Origin: Fibrobacter succinogenes
Lineage (GTDB): Bacteria > Fibrobacterota > Fibrobacteria > Fibrobacterales > Fibrobacteraceae
DNA: 64,000 bases
Direction: 5' to 3'
Assembly (NCBI GenBank): GCA_902762305.1
Contig: CACWNW010000008.1
Span: 124,001 to 188,000 of the forward strand
The position numbers and the translations under genes are program-made. Positions 52,401-61,348 of the stretch are shown here, piece by piece. The notes under the pieces were generated by a model that did not search any database, was not told the DNA's origin, and saw nothing but the letters and a program-made list of their open reading frames with translations. Every line of letters begins with the position of its first letter. The stretch's first letter is position 1.

Positions 52401-54457
52401 TCGAAGGCAACGATTATGTCGGATCCTTTGCCGGAAGCTCCAAGAACGCTTCCTATACAGACAACCTTTCCTGGGCGAGTGTTCAGGGCAACGCCAATGT
52501 CGGCGGCTTTGTCGGTATCGATTCCGCTTCGGCGTACACGAACATCTACAGCGTAAGCCATGTGCTCGGTAACGCGAATGTCGGGAACCTGGCGGGGGCG
52601 AGCGAGAAGTCGACCTACAAGTCGGTCTACTACGATGGCGAAGTGTGGCAGTTCGACAACAGCAGTGTCGGAAAGTCGCTCACGACGGCCGAAATGCTGG
52701 ATTCGGCTTCTTACGAGGGCTGGGAATTCGGGACGGTGTGGCTGAAACATGCCGCAGATGCCTATCCCATCCTCGCATGGACAGACGGTGTCAAGTTGAT
52801 TTACCCTGTCAGGACACACGATGTGAAATTCCAGATGGAAGGTTCCGGCACCGAGGAAGACCCGTTCCTCGTCAAGACATACGACGATCTCAAGGCGATC
52901 GGCTACGGGAAATACAAGCTGTCGGCTGTTTATCGTCTTGCAAACGATATCGATGCGTCGGCCTCCTCGAATGAATTGTATTACGTGGATTCTGCCGAGA
53001 GCTATTCGCAGGTGAATTTCGCCAATGGTTTCCCGTCTATCGGGAAGTATCGCGAAAATTCCAAGGGCCTATTCGGAGGCTCCTATGAACACGGGACGGA
53101 TACGACCTTTACTGGCAAATTCCACGGGAACGGTCATGTGATATACGACCTATCCACGAGCACGCACCAAGCGTACCACAATTCGGGATTCTTCCTTGCT
53201 ATCGATTCTTTGGCAATCGTGGATAGCCTTGAAATAAGGTTTGTGGAGTTCTCCGGCGTTACAGCAGGCCTTGCCTATGTGAACAGGGGAACTGTAGATA
53301 ACGTAGCTGTCAAGTGCGATAATCTGGAGGCCGATGTGGGACTTGTCTACCGGAACGAGGGCACCATCCGGCAGAGTTCTTTCGAGGGTTTCTTCGGCGG
53401 TTACGGAATCTACGGGCGTTTCGGCCCTCGCGGGGGTGGCCTGGTCTATATCAACGAGGGAACCATATCGGAATGCTACGTCAATGCGGATGTCGAACGG
53501 GATATGCCGTATGTCATAGCCGGCTTTGCCGTGGAGAATCACGGAATAATCGAAAATTCGTTCTCGATGGGTGATGTACTCGGAATGAACGATTCCGCCT
53601 ATTCGGCTGTTTATCTGAATACGGGTGTCATCAGCAAGTCTTATTCTGTCGGAAAGGGCTATCGCGCCTTTGCATACGAGAACAAGGGTTCCATCGAAAA
53701 TTCGTACGCTCTCAAGACGAGGTATTTTGTGGAACAGTCCGACAACGGGAAGCTTGTCAACGGCACGAATTACCATACGTCCCAGGAGGCCTCCATGGGA
53801 GCTATGTACATGCGTAATGAATACAGCGATTTTGATTTCGATTCCGTGTGGTTCATCAAGGAAGGTTTCTCGACACCGATGCTGCGCGGCATGCCGAACA
53901 TGCCTGTGCCTATGAGCGTGACTCTGCGGTTCGAAGGGAACGAGTCGCTTGAAAAGAGGGTTTGCGATAAAATTATCGAAGATACCTTCGTGATGGATTC
54001 GTCGGCGACGAAATTGGTCAAGCTGAACGTCGCGACCATTGTCCGACTTGATTCCTTGGAAAAGGCTAAGAATCCCTCTGGAACGTTCGTCATCCTGTAT
54101 AACGTGGGAATGGTGCTCGGAAATGACACGCTCTGGAGCGATGAGACCCTTGCGGTACTGGAGCTCGAGAAATCTGTTGGCTTGCGTAAGGTTGCCACCC
54201 CGTCGGGAGCCCGCTTCGGTGCCGCCTTCCGAGGCTCGAATGTGGCGCTCCGTTTCGAGATTCCTGCCGCGGGTGCAGTGAAGTTTATGCTCATGGACAT
54301 GCAGGGCCGTGCCGTTTACGCGGCTGACCTTGGAAAGCGAGCGGCGGGCACCCATTCCGAAACGATTGCCGCCGAAGGAATCGCCCGTGGCCGCTACGTC
54401 GGCGTGTTGCAGGTGAACGGCAAGGTGACCGAAAAAATTTTGATGGCTAGAGACTAG
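49415..54457 (+). CDS. Giant secreted GLUG-repeat protein 2 (1680 aa)
   Basis: The start at 49415 encodes a signal peptide (MKKFIFTAILSLLAAYSFAA); a longer upstream frame does not fit. After NGTMKGEGTIESPFQIEDYE the protein runs through four modules, beginning about residues 22, 520, 835 and 1145, each with an SPF/DLK-IG opening, YELTADIDAS-type segment, a GxFDGKNHTI motif and then VGGLVG-type GLUG motifs (about fifteen in all). The last 80 residues (VALRFEIPAAGAVKFMLMDM ... GRYVGVLQVNGK) resemble a type IX sorting domain. It is a tandem paralogue of the next gene, and probably a beta-solenoid surface protein. Confidence 0.78.
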   Translation: MKKFIFTAILSLLAAYSFAANGTMKGEGTIESPFQIEDYEDLKAIGKGAYLYSSAYELMADIDASASYGEWCSDGVCNGFIPLGLQKDAAGASVFTGYFWGHGFTIRNMRIWTPCAHNVGFFANLGGLVSHLNFDSLVVWGGLDDIYAPHSKYVGAVAGAATGYILDVHVTKGEVQGLQYVGGIVGNMEKTTANLDNVSYEGVVRGGSAVGGLAGGSYGTIAKSSANVKIYAKGNTIGGLVGSNKGNIKRSEATGSIHPIGSSIFDVGGLVGYNISGGHIFASRASVDILPLTTGIPGTDLGGLVGDNYGTIEQSYATGNVIGKNGVGGLVGSIYGGTIRNCFATGAVKGNRYVGGLVGDVEGSVSTSYSVGPVEILDTTEVVDVGGLVGWGEADSSYWNVEFSGLDTSSGGTGLSDAAMKKFESFFGWDTEIWTIDEGESYPYLAVFGKKPDAVVYAIPTAASKWQENPVVAANVDTGRELFGKWTGANYLNAARDSIYYGYKIGYVKESDTVWSTSSYMAVPNRIEIATLEDLQKIGRHVGFPLFANYELTADIDASGADFEPIGDERVLFTGGFDGKNHTISGFRIDGRSKDYSGLFGKAEKAVFRNIVFRNANVSAKKMVGVLAGRIDKSIVSNVVSYNATVKGHSNVGGLIGIAYTNVMDRLASTGAVTGDTCVGGLFGAFASKLTDAYSVNVVKGHYWVGGVMGGANLDFHNADTVLNVYSASLVKGPRKRIEGIAGSVEDSYYDEKYADIYFDSTLMPSEWQVDRYELGEALPTDSLLKRATFKGFDFESVWTIQEGVSYPYFKEMDPSLPGTLVDDGTSYALVGEGTAEKPFLITCYDDLKNVGKHEFGLDAHYELQGFYASESATDNCVDGVCAGFEPIGGTEGFSGTFTGNRAGIFNLTINRPDEDYVGLFTKLNPGAKVSGIGLAQSTIVGRNYVGSIAGLDKGADLERVGAEKDLVVRGNNYVGMVVGAKEGGSAKYNHVNGTVEGNDYVGSFAGSSKNASYTDNLSWASVQGNANVGGFVGIDSASAYTNIYSVSHVLGNANVGNLAGASEKSTYKSVYYDGEVWQFDNSSVGKSLTTAEMLDSASYEGWEFGTVWLKHAADAYPILAWTDGVKLIYPVRTHDVKFQMEGSGTEEDPFLVKTYDDLKAIGYGKYKLSAVYRLANDIDASASSNELYYVDSAESYSQVNFANGFPSIGKYRENSKGLFGGSYEHGTDTTFTGKFHGNGHVIYDLSTSTHQAYHNSGFFLAIDSLAIVDSLEIRFVEFSGVTAGLAYVNRGTVDNVAVKCDNLEADVGLVYRNEGTIRQSSFEGFFGGYGIYGRFGPRGGGLVYINEGTISECYVNADVERDMPYVIAGFAVENHGIIENSFSMGDVLGMNDSAYSAVYLNTGVISKSYSVGKGYRAFAYENKGSIENSYALKTRYFVEQSDNGKLVNGTNYHTSQEASMGAMYMRNEYSDFDFDSVWFIKEGFSTPMLRGMPNMPVPMSVTLRFEGNESLEKRVCDKIIEDTFVMDSSATKLVKLNVATIVRLDSLEKAKNPSGTFVILYNVGMVLGNDTLWSDETLAVLELEKSVGLRKVATPSGARFGAAFRGSNVALRFEIPAAGAVKFMLMDMQGRAVYAADLGKRAAGTHSETIAAEGIARGRYVGVLQVNGKVTEKILMARD

Positions 54458-54468
54458 GAGAGAGAAAG

Positions 54469-57400
54469 ATGATGAAGTTGCGTTTTGTTTTCGCTGCCGT
54501 TCTGTCGCTGCTTGCGATCCATTCGTTCGCGGCGAACGGCACCATGAAGGGTGAGGGTTCTGCCGAAAAGCCTTTCCAGATCGAGGATTACGAAGACCTG
54601 AAGGCGATAGGCAAGGGCGCCTACCTGTATTCATCGAATTATGTGCTGACTGCCGATATCGACGCTTCGGCATCGGAGCATGAGATGTGCAGTGACGAGG
54701 GCGGTTGCAACGGCTTTATCCCTATCGGCAAGTACAAGGACGCCGCCGACAGTACTGCGTTCTGGGGTACCATCGACGGCCAGAACCATACGATCAGCAA
54801 CTTGAAAATCTGGATGCCTTGTAGAAGCGATGTCGGCTTTATCGTTTACTTGGTAGGAACAGTCCGCAATTTAAATTTTGACCGTCTGGTGGTGACGGGG
54901 GGGGTCAAGGAATCTCGGCATGTCGGTAGCGTAACGCCTAGGCTTATCGGCTCTATAGAAAACGTGCACGTCACGAATGGATTTGTGCAGGGGGAGGAAC
55001 GCGTGGGTGGCATCGTTGGGGGGGCATTAAAGGCCATTGGGTATGGCAATGTCAAGGGGAGTGTTTACAACGTATCGTTCCAAGGCGAGATCAAGGGTAA
55101 GACCTGCGTGGGAGGCATTGTCGGCGAATCGGGTATCTCGGTGAACGAAGCTGTTGCGAATGTGGATATCATTGCTACGAACGCATACATCGGCGGCATT
55201 GTCGGGTATAATTCTGGCTATGTAACGAATAGCCGTGCGAGTGGCACTATAACGCCTGCTTACGAGGAAGTGGATGATGTCGGCGGCATTGCTGGGTATT
55301 CTGGCCGATGGGCGACGATTTCACGGTGTGTTTCGGAAATGGATTTGCTGAACGTAACCCGTTCATCGATGATTTGCCACCTTGACGAAGGCGTGGGCGG
55401 AATTGTTGGAACCAATCATGGTTCTGTGAGTGAATCGTATGCCAAGGGTACTATAGAAGGTACGGAGGATGTGGGCGGAATTGCTGGGGTGAGTTATGGC
55501 AGTATTCAGAATACTTTTGCCTTAGGTAGCGTCAAGGGCGTAGAATCTGTCGGCGGCCTTGTCGGTGGAAATGCGTATCATGCCTACGATGATAGCCATG
55601 GGTCTATTCTCAACAGCTATGCCGCCAATGTGGTCAAGGGCGAATTGGATGTTGGCGGGCTTGTCGGCTTCAATAGCGAAATGGTAGAGAGTTCCTATTG
55701 GAATACTGAAATTTCGGGACTCGATACGAGTGCGGGCGGTACGGGACTTACTACTGCAAAGATGATGAAGTTCTCTTCGTTTGCTGGTTGGGATACTCTC
55801 GGTTATGACGGGTATTTTCCGGTCTATCTGGATACGTGCGATTACTATTCGCTTTTCCGATATTGCTTTCATGTTACCGGCAGCTATGTCAATATCTGGA
55901 AAATAGACGAAGGTAAATCTTTCCCGTATCTTGGAATAATTTCTACTGTACCGGCGTCCACGGTTCCGGTCGCAGTTCCCACATTTGCTTCGAAGTGGCA
56001 GGAACAGCCGAAGGTTGCTGCGATGGTAGATATCGGCGAGGAACTGTTCGGCAAATGGCTGGATTTAGCTCAGGTAAACGAAACGAAGGATTCAATTTAT
56101 TATTGGTACCGAATCGGCTATGCGGTTGGTTCCGATACGGTCTGGGGAACGTCTAGCTACATGGCCGTACCGAATAAAATTGAAATTTCGACTTATGCCC
56201 AGCTCAAGAAAATCGGTCGTGATGTTGCGTATCCGCTGATGGCCAATTATGAACTGACGGCGGATATCGATGCGTCTTCGTCGAAGTTCGAACCTATCGG
56301 TGACAGTATACGTGCATTTACGGGAATGTTTGACGGTAAGAACCATACCATCAGGAATCTGGAAATCGATGAACCCGATCGCGATTTTACGGGCTTGTTC
56401 GGATATGTCGAGGATGCCATAATCGAGAATTTGACGCTAGAAAATGCGAAAGTGACTGGCTCTTGGATGGTCGGTGCTTTGGCTGGTGAAATACGTACTT
56501 CTATTGTTCTCCATGTTGTTTCGTTGAACGGCGATGTCCAGGGTGAGGAGTCTGTCGGTGGCTTGATTGGCTCCTGTATTGCCGATAGCATTAGATTTGT
56601 CGGGACTACAGGGAAAGTCAAGGGAAGAGAAGAAGTTGGTGGCCTAATCGGTTATATGGATGGTCGCTTTAGGTTGTCCGATGCATTCTCGGTCAATGTT
56701 GTCAAGGGCTATGAGGATGTTGGTGGTGCTATTGGCTACAATTACGAATTTGGTTCACAAGAAGGAAGTAGATCTATTTTGCGCATCTATTCGGCAAGCA
56801 TGATCAAGGCTCCGGAAAATGAGAGAGAAGGGCTTTCCGGGCATGACTACTACATGCTGGACGAAGGGACATGCTTCTTTGATAGTACCGTTGCGCACGC
56901 GAGAAGGGGTGGACTTCCGACTGCGACAATGCTGAAAAAATCTACCTATGCGGGTTACGATTTTGATTCTGTGTGGGAAATCCAGGAAGGCGTTTCTTAC
57001 CCGTATTTCAAGGGCATGGCCCCGATATTGCCCGGCACGCTCATAGACGATGGTACGGTAAATGTGCTCGCCGGCGCCGGTACCGAAAGGAGTCCCTACA
57101 AGATTGGCAGCTATGATGAACTCAAGTACATTGGCAAGTACGAATACGGACTCGACAAGTACTACAAACTTGTCGGCAATATCAATGCCCAGTCTTCGTT
57201 CAAGGAAAACTGCAATGCTGATAGCAGCCTGTGCAAGGGATTCGAACCGATTGGCGAATTCAGCGGCGTGTTCATTGGGAACAATAAGGTGATTGCGGGC
57301 CTGAATATCAACCGACCCGACGAGGATTCGGTTGGCCTGTTCCGCGTATTGGCAAGTGGCGCCAAGGTGACTGGAATAGTGTTTGATACGGCCTCGTATT

Positions 57401-60285
57401 TTGGGGAAAATTATTCACTCAGTTATAGCCATGATAAGGGCTTCATTCGCGGCAAGAACTACGTCGGCGCTCTCGCCGGTGTCGATAAGGGCGGTGAGGT
57501 TGAAAGAATTTTCATGAAATATGATGTCTCCGGTGAAAATTATGTGGGCGGAATTGTCGGAAAGAAAACGGCGGGTTCCATTTCCTTGAGTGCATCGAGG
57601 TTCAAGGTGCTCGGCGAGGAATATGTGGGTGGTCTTGCGGGCTTACTGTATAAGGCCGATGTGACGGATTGCTATTCTATTGCGAATGTAGTGGGAACGA
57701 AGTATGTTGGCGGTTTGGCAGGTTATTCCGACAATGCAAATGTGAAAAATTCCTTTGCCGCAGGTAATATCGAAGGTGGGTCGAAATGGGGAGGCCTTGC
57801 TGGTGCCGACAATAAATCGATGTACGCTTCGGCCTATTATGATTCGTCTCTCTGGTGTGTCAATACGACTGCCGCAGGGGAACTTCGCAGTACACAGCAG
57901 ATGGTCAAAAAGGAAAACTACAAAGGATGGGATTTCGATACAACATGGAATATCGCCGCAGATACAACTTATCCCTATTTGGCATGGCTTACTAAAGCTT
58001 ACTACTTATCCAAAACAATGAAGGAAAAAATTTATCCGAATTTAAATGTGGATCAGACTATGCTGAAAATGGTGGGGTCCGGTACAGAGCAAGATCCGTT
58101 CCTGATTAAGACTTACGGTGACCTCAAATCCATTGGCTTCGGCAAATATAAGCTTTCGTCTGTATATCGCCTTGCTAATGATATCGACGCCTCTGTATCT
58201 AAGACTGATTCCCTTTTTAGCGGACGCGGGATAGGGTTTAAGCCTATTGGTAAAAAGGAAAATTTGGAAGAATATTGTAACTGTTATGGAGTTGTTCTTG
58301 GCGGTTATTCGAGTCAGGACTCTTCAAGATTGTTTACCGGAAAGATTTATGGCGGTGGCTACAGTATCGACGGCCTCTTTATGAGTTATTATGACAGTGA
58401 ACCGAAGGGCTTTATAGACACAATTGCAAAAACGGGTGTTGTTGATAGTCTGACTTTTAAGAATTATAATATAATCGCGAACGGTGGTTCCGAATATCTT
58501 GGGGCTCTAGCTTCTGTGAATATGGGCTTGGTAAGCCACATTGATATGGATGTTTCTCTGGGAAATTATTATAAAGGAGCCGGCCTTGTATATGACAATA
58601 AGGGACGTATTGAAAGTTGCTCGGTCAAGGGAACATTTGATGGAGGTGGTATTGCAGGTGTCTCTGTAATGAATGACGGAGATATTGTCAATACGAAAGT
58701 TGACGCAGAATGGATTGACTCTTCGTCGTTTGCCAGCGGAATTACGTTGGTCAACAGGGGCCTTATCGAAAATGTTTCCGCTAATGTATCGATATATGGC
58801 GGCTCTGGTCCGATAGCGGGAATTGCGACGCTGAATACGGGTAAAGGGCAAATTGTTGATGCGTCTGCAAATATTGATGCGAAGGTGGTTAGGCGAAATG
58901 GTGTCGTGTCTTATTCCGTTGAACACAAAATAATGGATTACGAATACGAGTACTATGATGTCGATGGAATAGGTGGCCTTGTCGCAATTGATAGCGGAAT
59001 CATCAGGAACTCTACGGCATCCGGTGTTATTGACGCTCCGCAATCGGCCTATGTTGGCGGTTTGGTTGGCAAGGCTTATGGCGGGGAGCTGAAAGGCCTG
59101 CATGCGTCTGTCGATATTACAGGAATGAGTGCTATTGGCGGATTGGTTGGCCTGAATCAAACAAGTATTTCTGAAAGCTATGCGACAGGAAATGTCAAGG
59201 GAGTTTCGGCATATGGATCTTCTGGGGCTTTTGTTGGGCAAAATGATGGTCGGATTGATCGTTCGTTTGCAATAGGAGATGTGGAAAGTGGTAGTGGTTT
59301 TGTCGGCATGAATAATGGTGTCATCAAACAATCCTATTCAACAGGAGATGTTGAGGGTCGTGGCAGCTTTGCTGGAATAAATCAGTCTGTAATTGAAGAT
59401 TGCTATTCGACAGGTGATGTGTATCTGAGAGATGATGCTTATGGTTTTGGTTTTGTTGTTGTTAATGGCAATGATGCTTTGGTTCGTGGATACGCTTCTG
59501 GTAATGTTAAAAATGGAATGCTCCTTTGTGGGGGCTTGCCGTCGATTTCGCAGCCTTCGGACGAGTTCTACTACCTTGCCGACAACTGCATCGATTCTTT
59601 GTCGAAGGGCGTGGGGCTTACGTCGAGTCAGATGACGCAGAAAAAATCCTTCTCCGCGTTCGATTTCGATTCCGTGTGGTACATGAAGGAGGGTGTGACC
59701 TACCCGCTGCTCCGCGGTATGCCGAACCCGCCGATGGTTGCGGATGAGAAGGCCGTGTACAAGGACAATGTTGGACTTACGAAGGATATCCACGTCAGGC
59801 TGCTCGAAGATGCCTTCGTGATGGATACGACGGCAACGAAGGTGCTCGCGCTGGATTACGCAAGCGAGGCCCTGCTCGATTCCCTCGAGAAAGCAAAGTC
59901 ACCGTTCGGGAAATTTGAGGTCTCCTACCGCGTGGGTATTTTGCTTGACTCCGACACGCTCTGGAGCAGGCCCGCCACGATGCGGCTTGAACTCGAGAAA
60001 ACCATCGGAATTCCCGAAATTGCTTCTGCGCATGGTCGCGGGTTCGGTGCCGCGTTCCGTGGCCCGCATGTGGCGCTTCGCTTCGAGATTCCTGCTGCGG
60101 GTGCTGTGAAATTCTCGCTTATGGATTTGCAGGGGCGCGTCGTTTATGCGATGGACCTCGGCAACCGTGCGGTGGGCGCCTACTTCGAGACTCTCGCTGC
60201 TGCCGGAATTTCCCGCGGCCGTTATGTCGGCGTGCTGCAGGTGGACGGCCGTGTCACCGACAAGGTCTTGATGCTCAGAAAATAG
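54469..60285 (+). CDS. Giant secreted GLUG-repeat protein 3 (1938 aa), paralogue of the previous gene
   Basis: AGGAG lies 8 bases before the ATG at 54469 (a second ATG is next to it). Signal peptide MMKLRFVFAAVLSLLAIHSFAA is followed by the same opening as gene 2 (NGTMKGEGSAEKPFQIEDYE). Four modules repeat, with about eighteen VGG-[LI]-VG motifs, and one longer GLUG block in the C-terminal third (about 1330-1680). The C-terminal 80 residues match gene 2 nearly position by position (VALRFEIPAAGAVKFSLMDL). The stretch 58200-59500 is AT-richer than the flanks, so this gene seems to be a mosaic. It follows gene 2 by 11 bases and ends in a terminator. Confidence 0.78.
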   Translation: MMKLRFVFAAVLSLLAIHSFAANGTMKGEGSAEKPFQIEDYEDLKAIGKGAYLYSSNYVLTADIDASASEHEMCSDEGGCNGFIPIGKYKDAADSTAFWGTIDGQNHTISNLKIWMPCRSDVGFIVYLVGTVRNLNFDRLVVTGGVKESRHVGSVTPRLIGSIENVHVTNGFVQGEERVGGIVGGALKAIGYGNVKGSVYNVSFQGEIKGKTCVGGIVGESGISVNEAVANVDIIATNAYIGGIVGYNSGYVTNSRASGTITPAYEEVDDVGGIAGYSGRWATISRCVSEMDLLNVTRSSMICHLDEGVGGIVGTNHGSVSESYAKGTIEGTEDVGGIAGVSYGSIQNTFALGSVKGVESVGGLVGGNAYHAYDDSHGSILNSYAANVVKGELDVGGLVGFNSEMVESSYWNTEISGLDTSAGGTGLTTAKMMKFSSFAGWDTLGYDGYFPVYLDTCDYYSLFRYCFHVTGSYVNIWKIDEGKSFPYLGIISTVPASTVPVAVPTFASKWQEQPKVAAMVDIGEELFGKWLDLAQVNETKDSIYYWYRIGYAVGSDTVWGTSSYMAVPNKIEISTYAQLKKIGRDVAYPLMANYELTADIDASSSKFEPIGDSIRAFTGMFDGKNHTIRNLEIDEPDRDFTGLFGYVEDAIIENLTLENAKVTGSWMVGALAGEIRTSIVLHVVSLNGDVQGEESVGGLIGSCIADSIRFVGTTGKVKGREEVGGLIGYMDGRFRLSDAFSVNVVKGYEDVGGAIGYNYEFGSQEGSRSILRIYSASMIKAPENEREGLSGHDYYMLDEGTCFFDSTVAHARRGGLPTATMLKKSTYAGYDFDSVWEIQEGVSYPYFKGMAPILPGTLIDDGTVNVLAGAGTERSPYKIGSYDELKYIGKYEYGLDKYYKLVGNINAQSSFKENCNADSSLCKGFEPIGEFSGVFIGNNKVIAGLNINRPDEDSVGLFRVLASGAKVTGIVFDTASYFGENYSLSYSHDKGFIRGKNYVGALAGVDKGGEVERIFMKYDVSGENYVGGIVGKKTAGSISLSASRFKVLGEEYVGGLAGLLYKADVTDCYSIANVVGTKYVGGLAGYSDNANVKNSFAAGNIEGGSKWGGLAGADNKSMYASAYYDSSLWCVNTTAAGELRSTQQMVKKENYKGWDFDTTWNIAADTTYPYLAWLTKAYYLSKTMKEKIYPNLNVDQTMLKMVGSGTEQDPFLIKTYGDLKSIGFGKYKLSSVYRLANDIDASVSKTDSLFSGRGIGFKPIGKKENLEEYCNCYGVVLGGYSSQDSSRLFTGKIYGGGYSIDGLFMSYYDSEPKGFIDTIAKTGVVDSLTFKNYNIIANGGSEYLGALASVNMGLVSHIDMDVSLGNYYKGAGLVYDNKGRIESCSVKGTFDGGGIAGVSVMNDGDIVNTKVDAEWIDSSSFASGITLVNRGLIENVSANVSIYGGSGPIAGIATLNTGKGQIVDASANIDAKVVRRNGVVSYSVEHKIMDYEYEYYDVDGIGGLVAIDSGIIRNSTASGVIDAPQSAYVGGLVGKAYGGELKGLHASVDITGMSAIGGLVGLNQTSISESYATGNVKGVSAYGSSGAFVGQNDGRIDRSFAIGDVESGSGFVGMNNGVIKQSYSTGDVEGRGSFAGINQSVIEDCYSTGDVYLRDDAYGFGFVVVNGNDALVRGYASGNVKNGMLLCGGLPSISQPSDEFYYLADNCIDSLSKGVGLTSSQMTQKKSFSAFDFDSVWYMKEGVTYPLLRGMPNPPMVADEKAVYKDNVGLTKDIHVRLLEDAFVMDTTATKVLALDYASEALLDSLEKAKSPFGKFEVSYRVGILLDSDTLWSRPATMRLELEKTIGIPEIASAHGRGFGAAFRGPHVALRFEIPAAGAVKFSLMDLQGRVVYAMDLGNRAVGAYFETLAAAGISRGRYVGVLQVDGRVTDKVLMLRK

Positions 60286-60314
60286 ACCGCGCAAAACCGT
60301 TTGCGAATAGATTC

Positions 60315-60338
60315 AGGCCCGCTTGCGTGGGCCTTTTT
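60315..60338 (+). terminator. Rho-independent terminator of GLUG genes 2-3
   Basis: AGGCCCGC/GTGGGCCT with the loop TTGC is followed by five T. Confidence 0.85.
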
Positions 60339-60378
60339 GTATCCTGGCGCTCATCCTGTATTCCTGGAATACAGACTT

Positions 60379-60482
60379 TGTGTTCCAATATTGCTAAAAT
60401 TGTAAAATTTACACAAAAATGGTAAAATCTGCTCAAAAACAGCATTTTTGTGTTCTAAAATTGTGAAAACAACCTATATTTG
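60379..60482 (+). promoter_or_regulatory. Putative operator and promoter of TIGR02147 gene 3
   Basis: TGTGTTCTAAAAT (60449-60461) is identical to the motif upstream of TIGR02147 gene 1; a second related copy starts TGTGTTCCAATAT at 60379. TATATTTG (60475-60482), matching TAnnTTTG, lies 5 bases before the ATG at 60488, so the mRNA would be almost leaderless. Confidence 0.5.
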
Positions 60483-60487
60483 TGTAC

Positions 60488-61348
60488 ATGAAGGAAATCA
60501 TTGAATATACAGATTACCGCAAGTTCATTCAGGATTACTACGATGAACGCAAGCGCAGCTCGGCATTCACGTGGCGCGATTTCGCGCGTGAGGCCGGGTT
60601 CTCGTCGGCAGTTTACCTGAAGTACGTTTGTGAGGGGAAGAAGAACCTGAGCGTAGGGGCCGCCGGTTCTGTCGCAAGCGCCATGGGCCTCGCCGGTTTC
60701 GAAAGCACATACTTTGTCCTGATGGTTTCGTATGCCCATGCAAAGGGGGATGAGGCGAAGCGGGCCGCGTTCGAGGAAAGGTGTGCGCTGGCGAGAGCCC
60801 ATAAGGTGCGCGTGCTCGGGAACGAGGAATTCGACTATTTCAAGTCGTGGAAGAATCCGGTTCTGCGCGAACTTGCCCCGCATATGCCGGGCGCAAAACC
60901 GCTCGAGATGGCGCACGCCTGCAAACAGAAGATTTCTGCTGCCGAAGTGAGCGAGACGCTCGACTTTCTGGTGCGTTCAAAACTCCTGAAGAAGGACAGG
61001 GAAGGGAACTACCGCCAGACGGATAAGTCCATTTCTATGGGCCCGGTGGATGCGGTTCCCGTGGCGGCCCGCGACATGCAGCGGCAAATGGGGGAGTTCG
61101 CGGTGAAGGCCCTGGACCTGCCGCTTTCTGAACGCGACATGTCGGGGCTTACCCTCGGGCTTACGCGCCGTGCGTACGAACGGATTCGGAAGGAACTGGC
61201 TGATTGCCGCCGCCGCATCGTGGCCATTGCCGCGGAAGACGACGAGACGGAACAGGTGTATCGCCTGAACTTGCAGCTGTTCCCGATGAGCGAGAAATTG
61301 AATACTGAAAATAAAATTGATAAGGAGGAAAAAAATGAAAAGGTTTAA
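60488..61348 (+). CDS. TIGR02147-family protein (paralogue 3)
   Basis: The 286-residue protein starts MKEIIEYTDYRKFIQDYYDE, aligning with MKSVIEYRDYREY of paralogue 2; an upstream GTG at 60482 is rejected for that reason. The helix-turn-helix-like DFAREAGFSSAVYLKYVCEG, NPVLRELAPHMPGAKPLEMA and LNLQLFPMSEKLN segments are all present. Its last codons contain AAGGAGG (61322-61328), the ribosome-binding site of the overlapping lipoprotein gene at 61335. Probably a DNA-binding regulator of its cassette. Confidence 0.86.
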   Translation: MKEIIEYTDYRKFIQDYYDERKRSSAFTWRDFAREAGFSSAVYLKYVCEGKKNLSVGAAGSVASAMGLAGFESTYFVLMVSYAHAKGDEAKRAAFEERCALARAHKVRVLGNEEFDYFKSWKNPVLRELAPHMPGAKPLEMAHACKQKISAAEVSETLDFLVRSKLLKKDREGNYRQTDKSISMGPVDAVPVAARDMQRQMGEFAVKALDLPLSERDMSGLTLGLTRRAYERIRKELADCRRRIVAIAAEDDETEQVYRLNLQLFPMSEKLNTENKIDKEEKNEKV

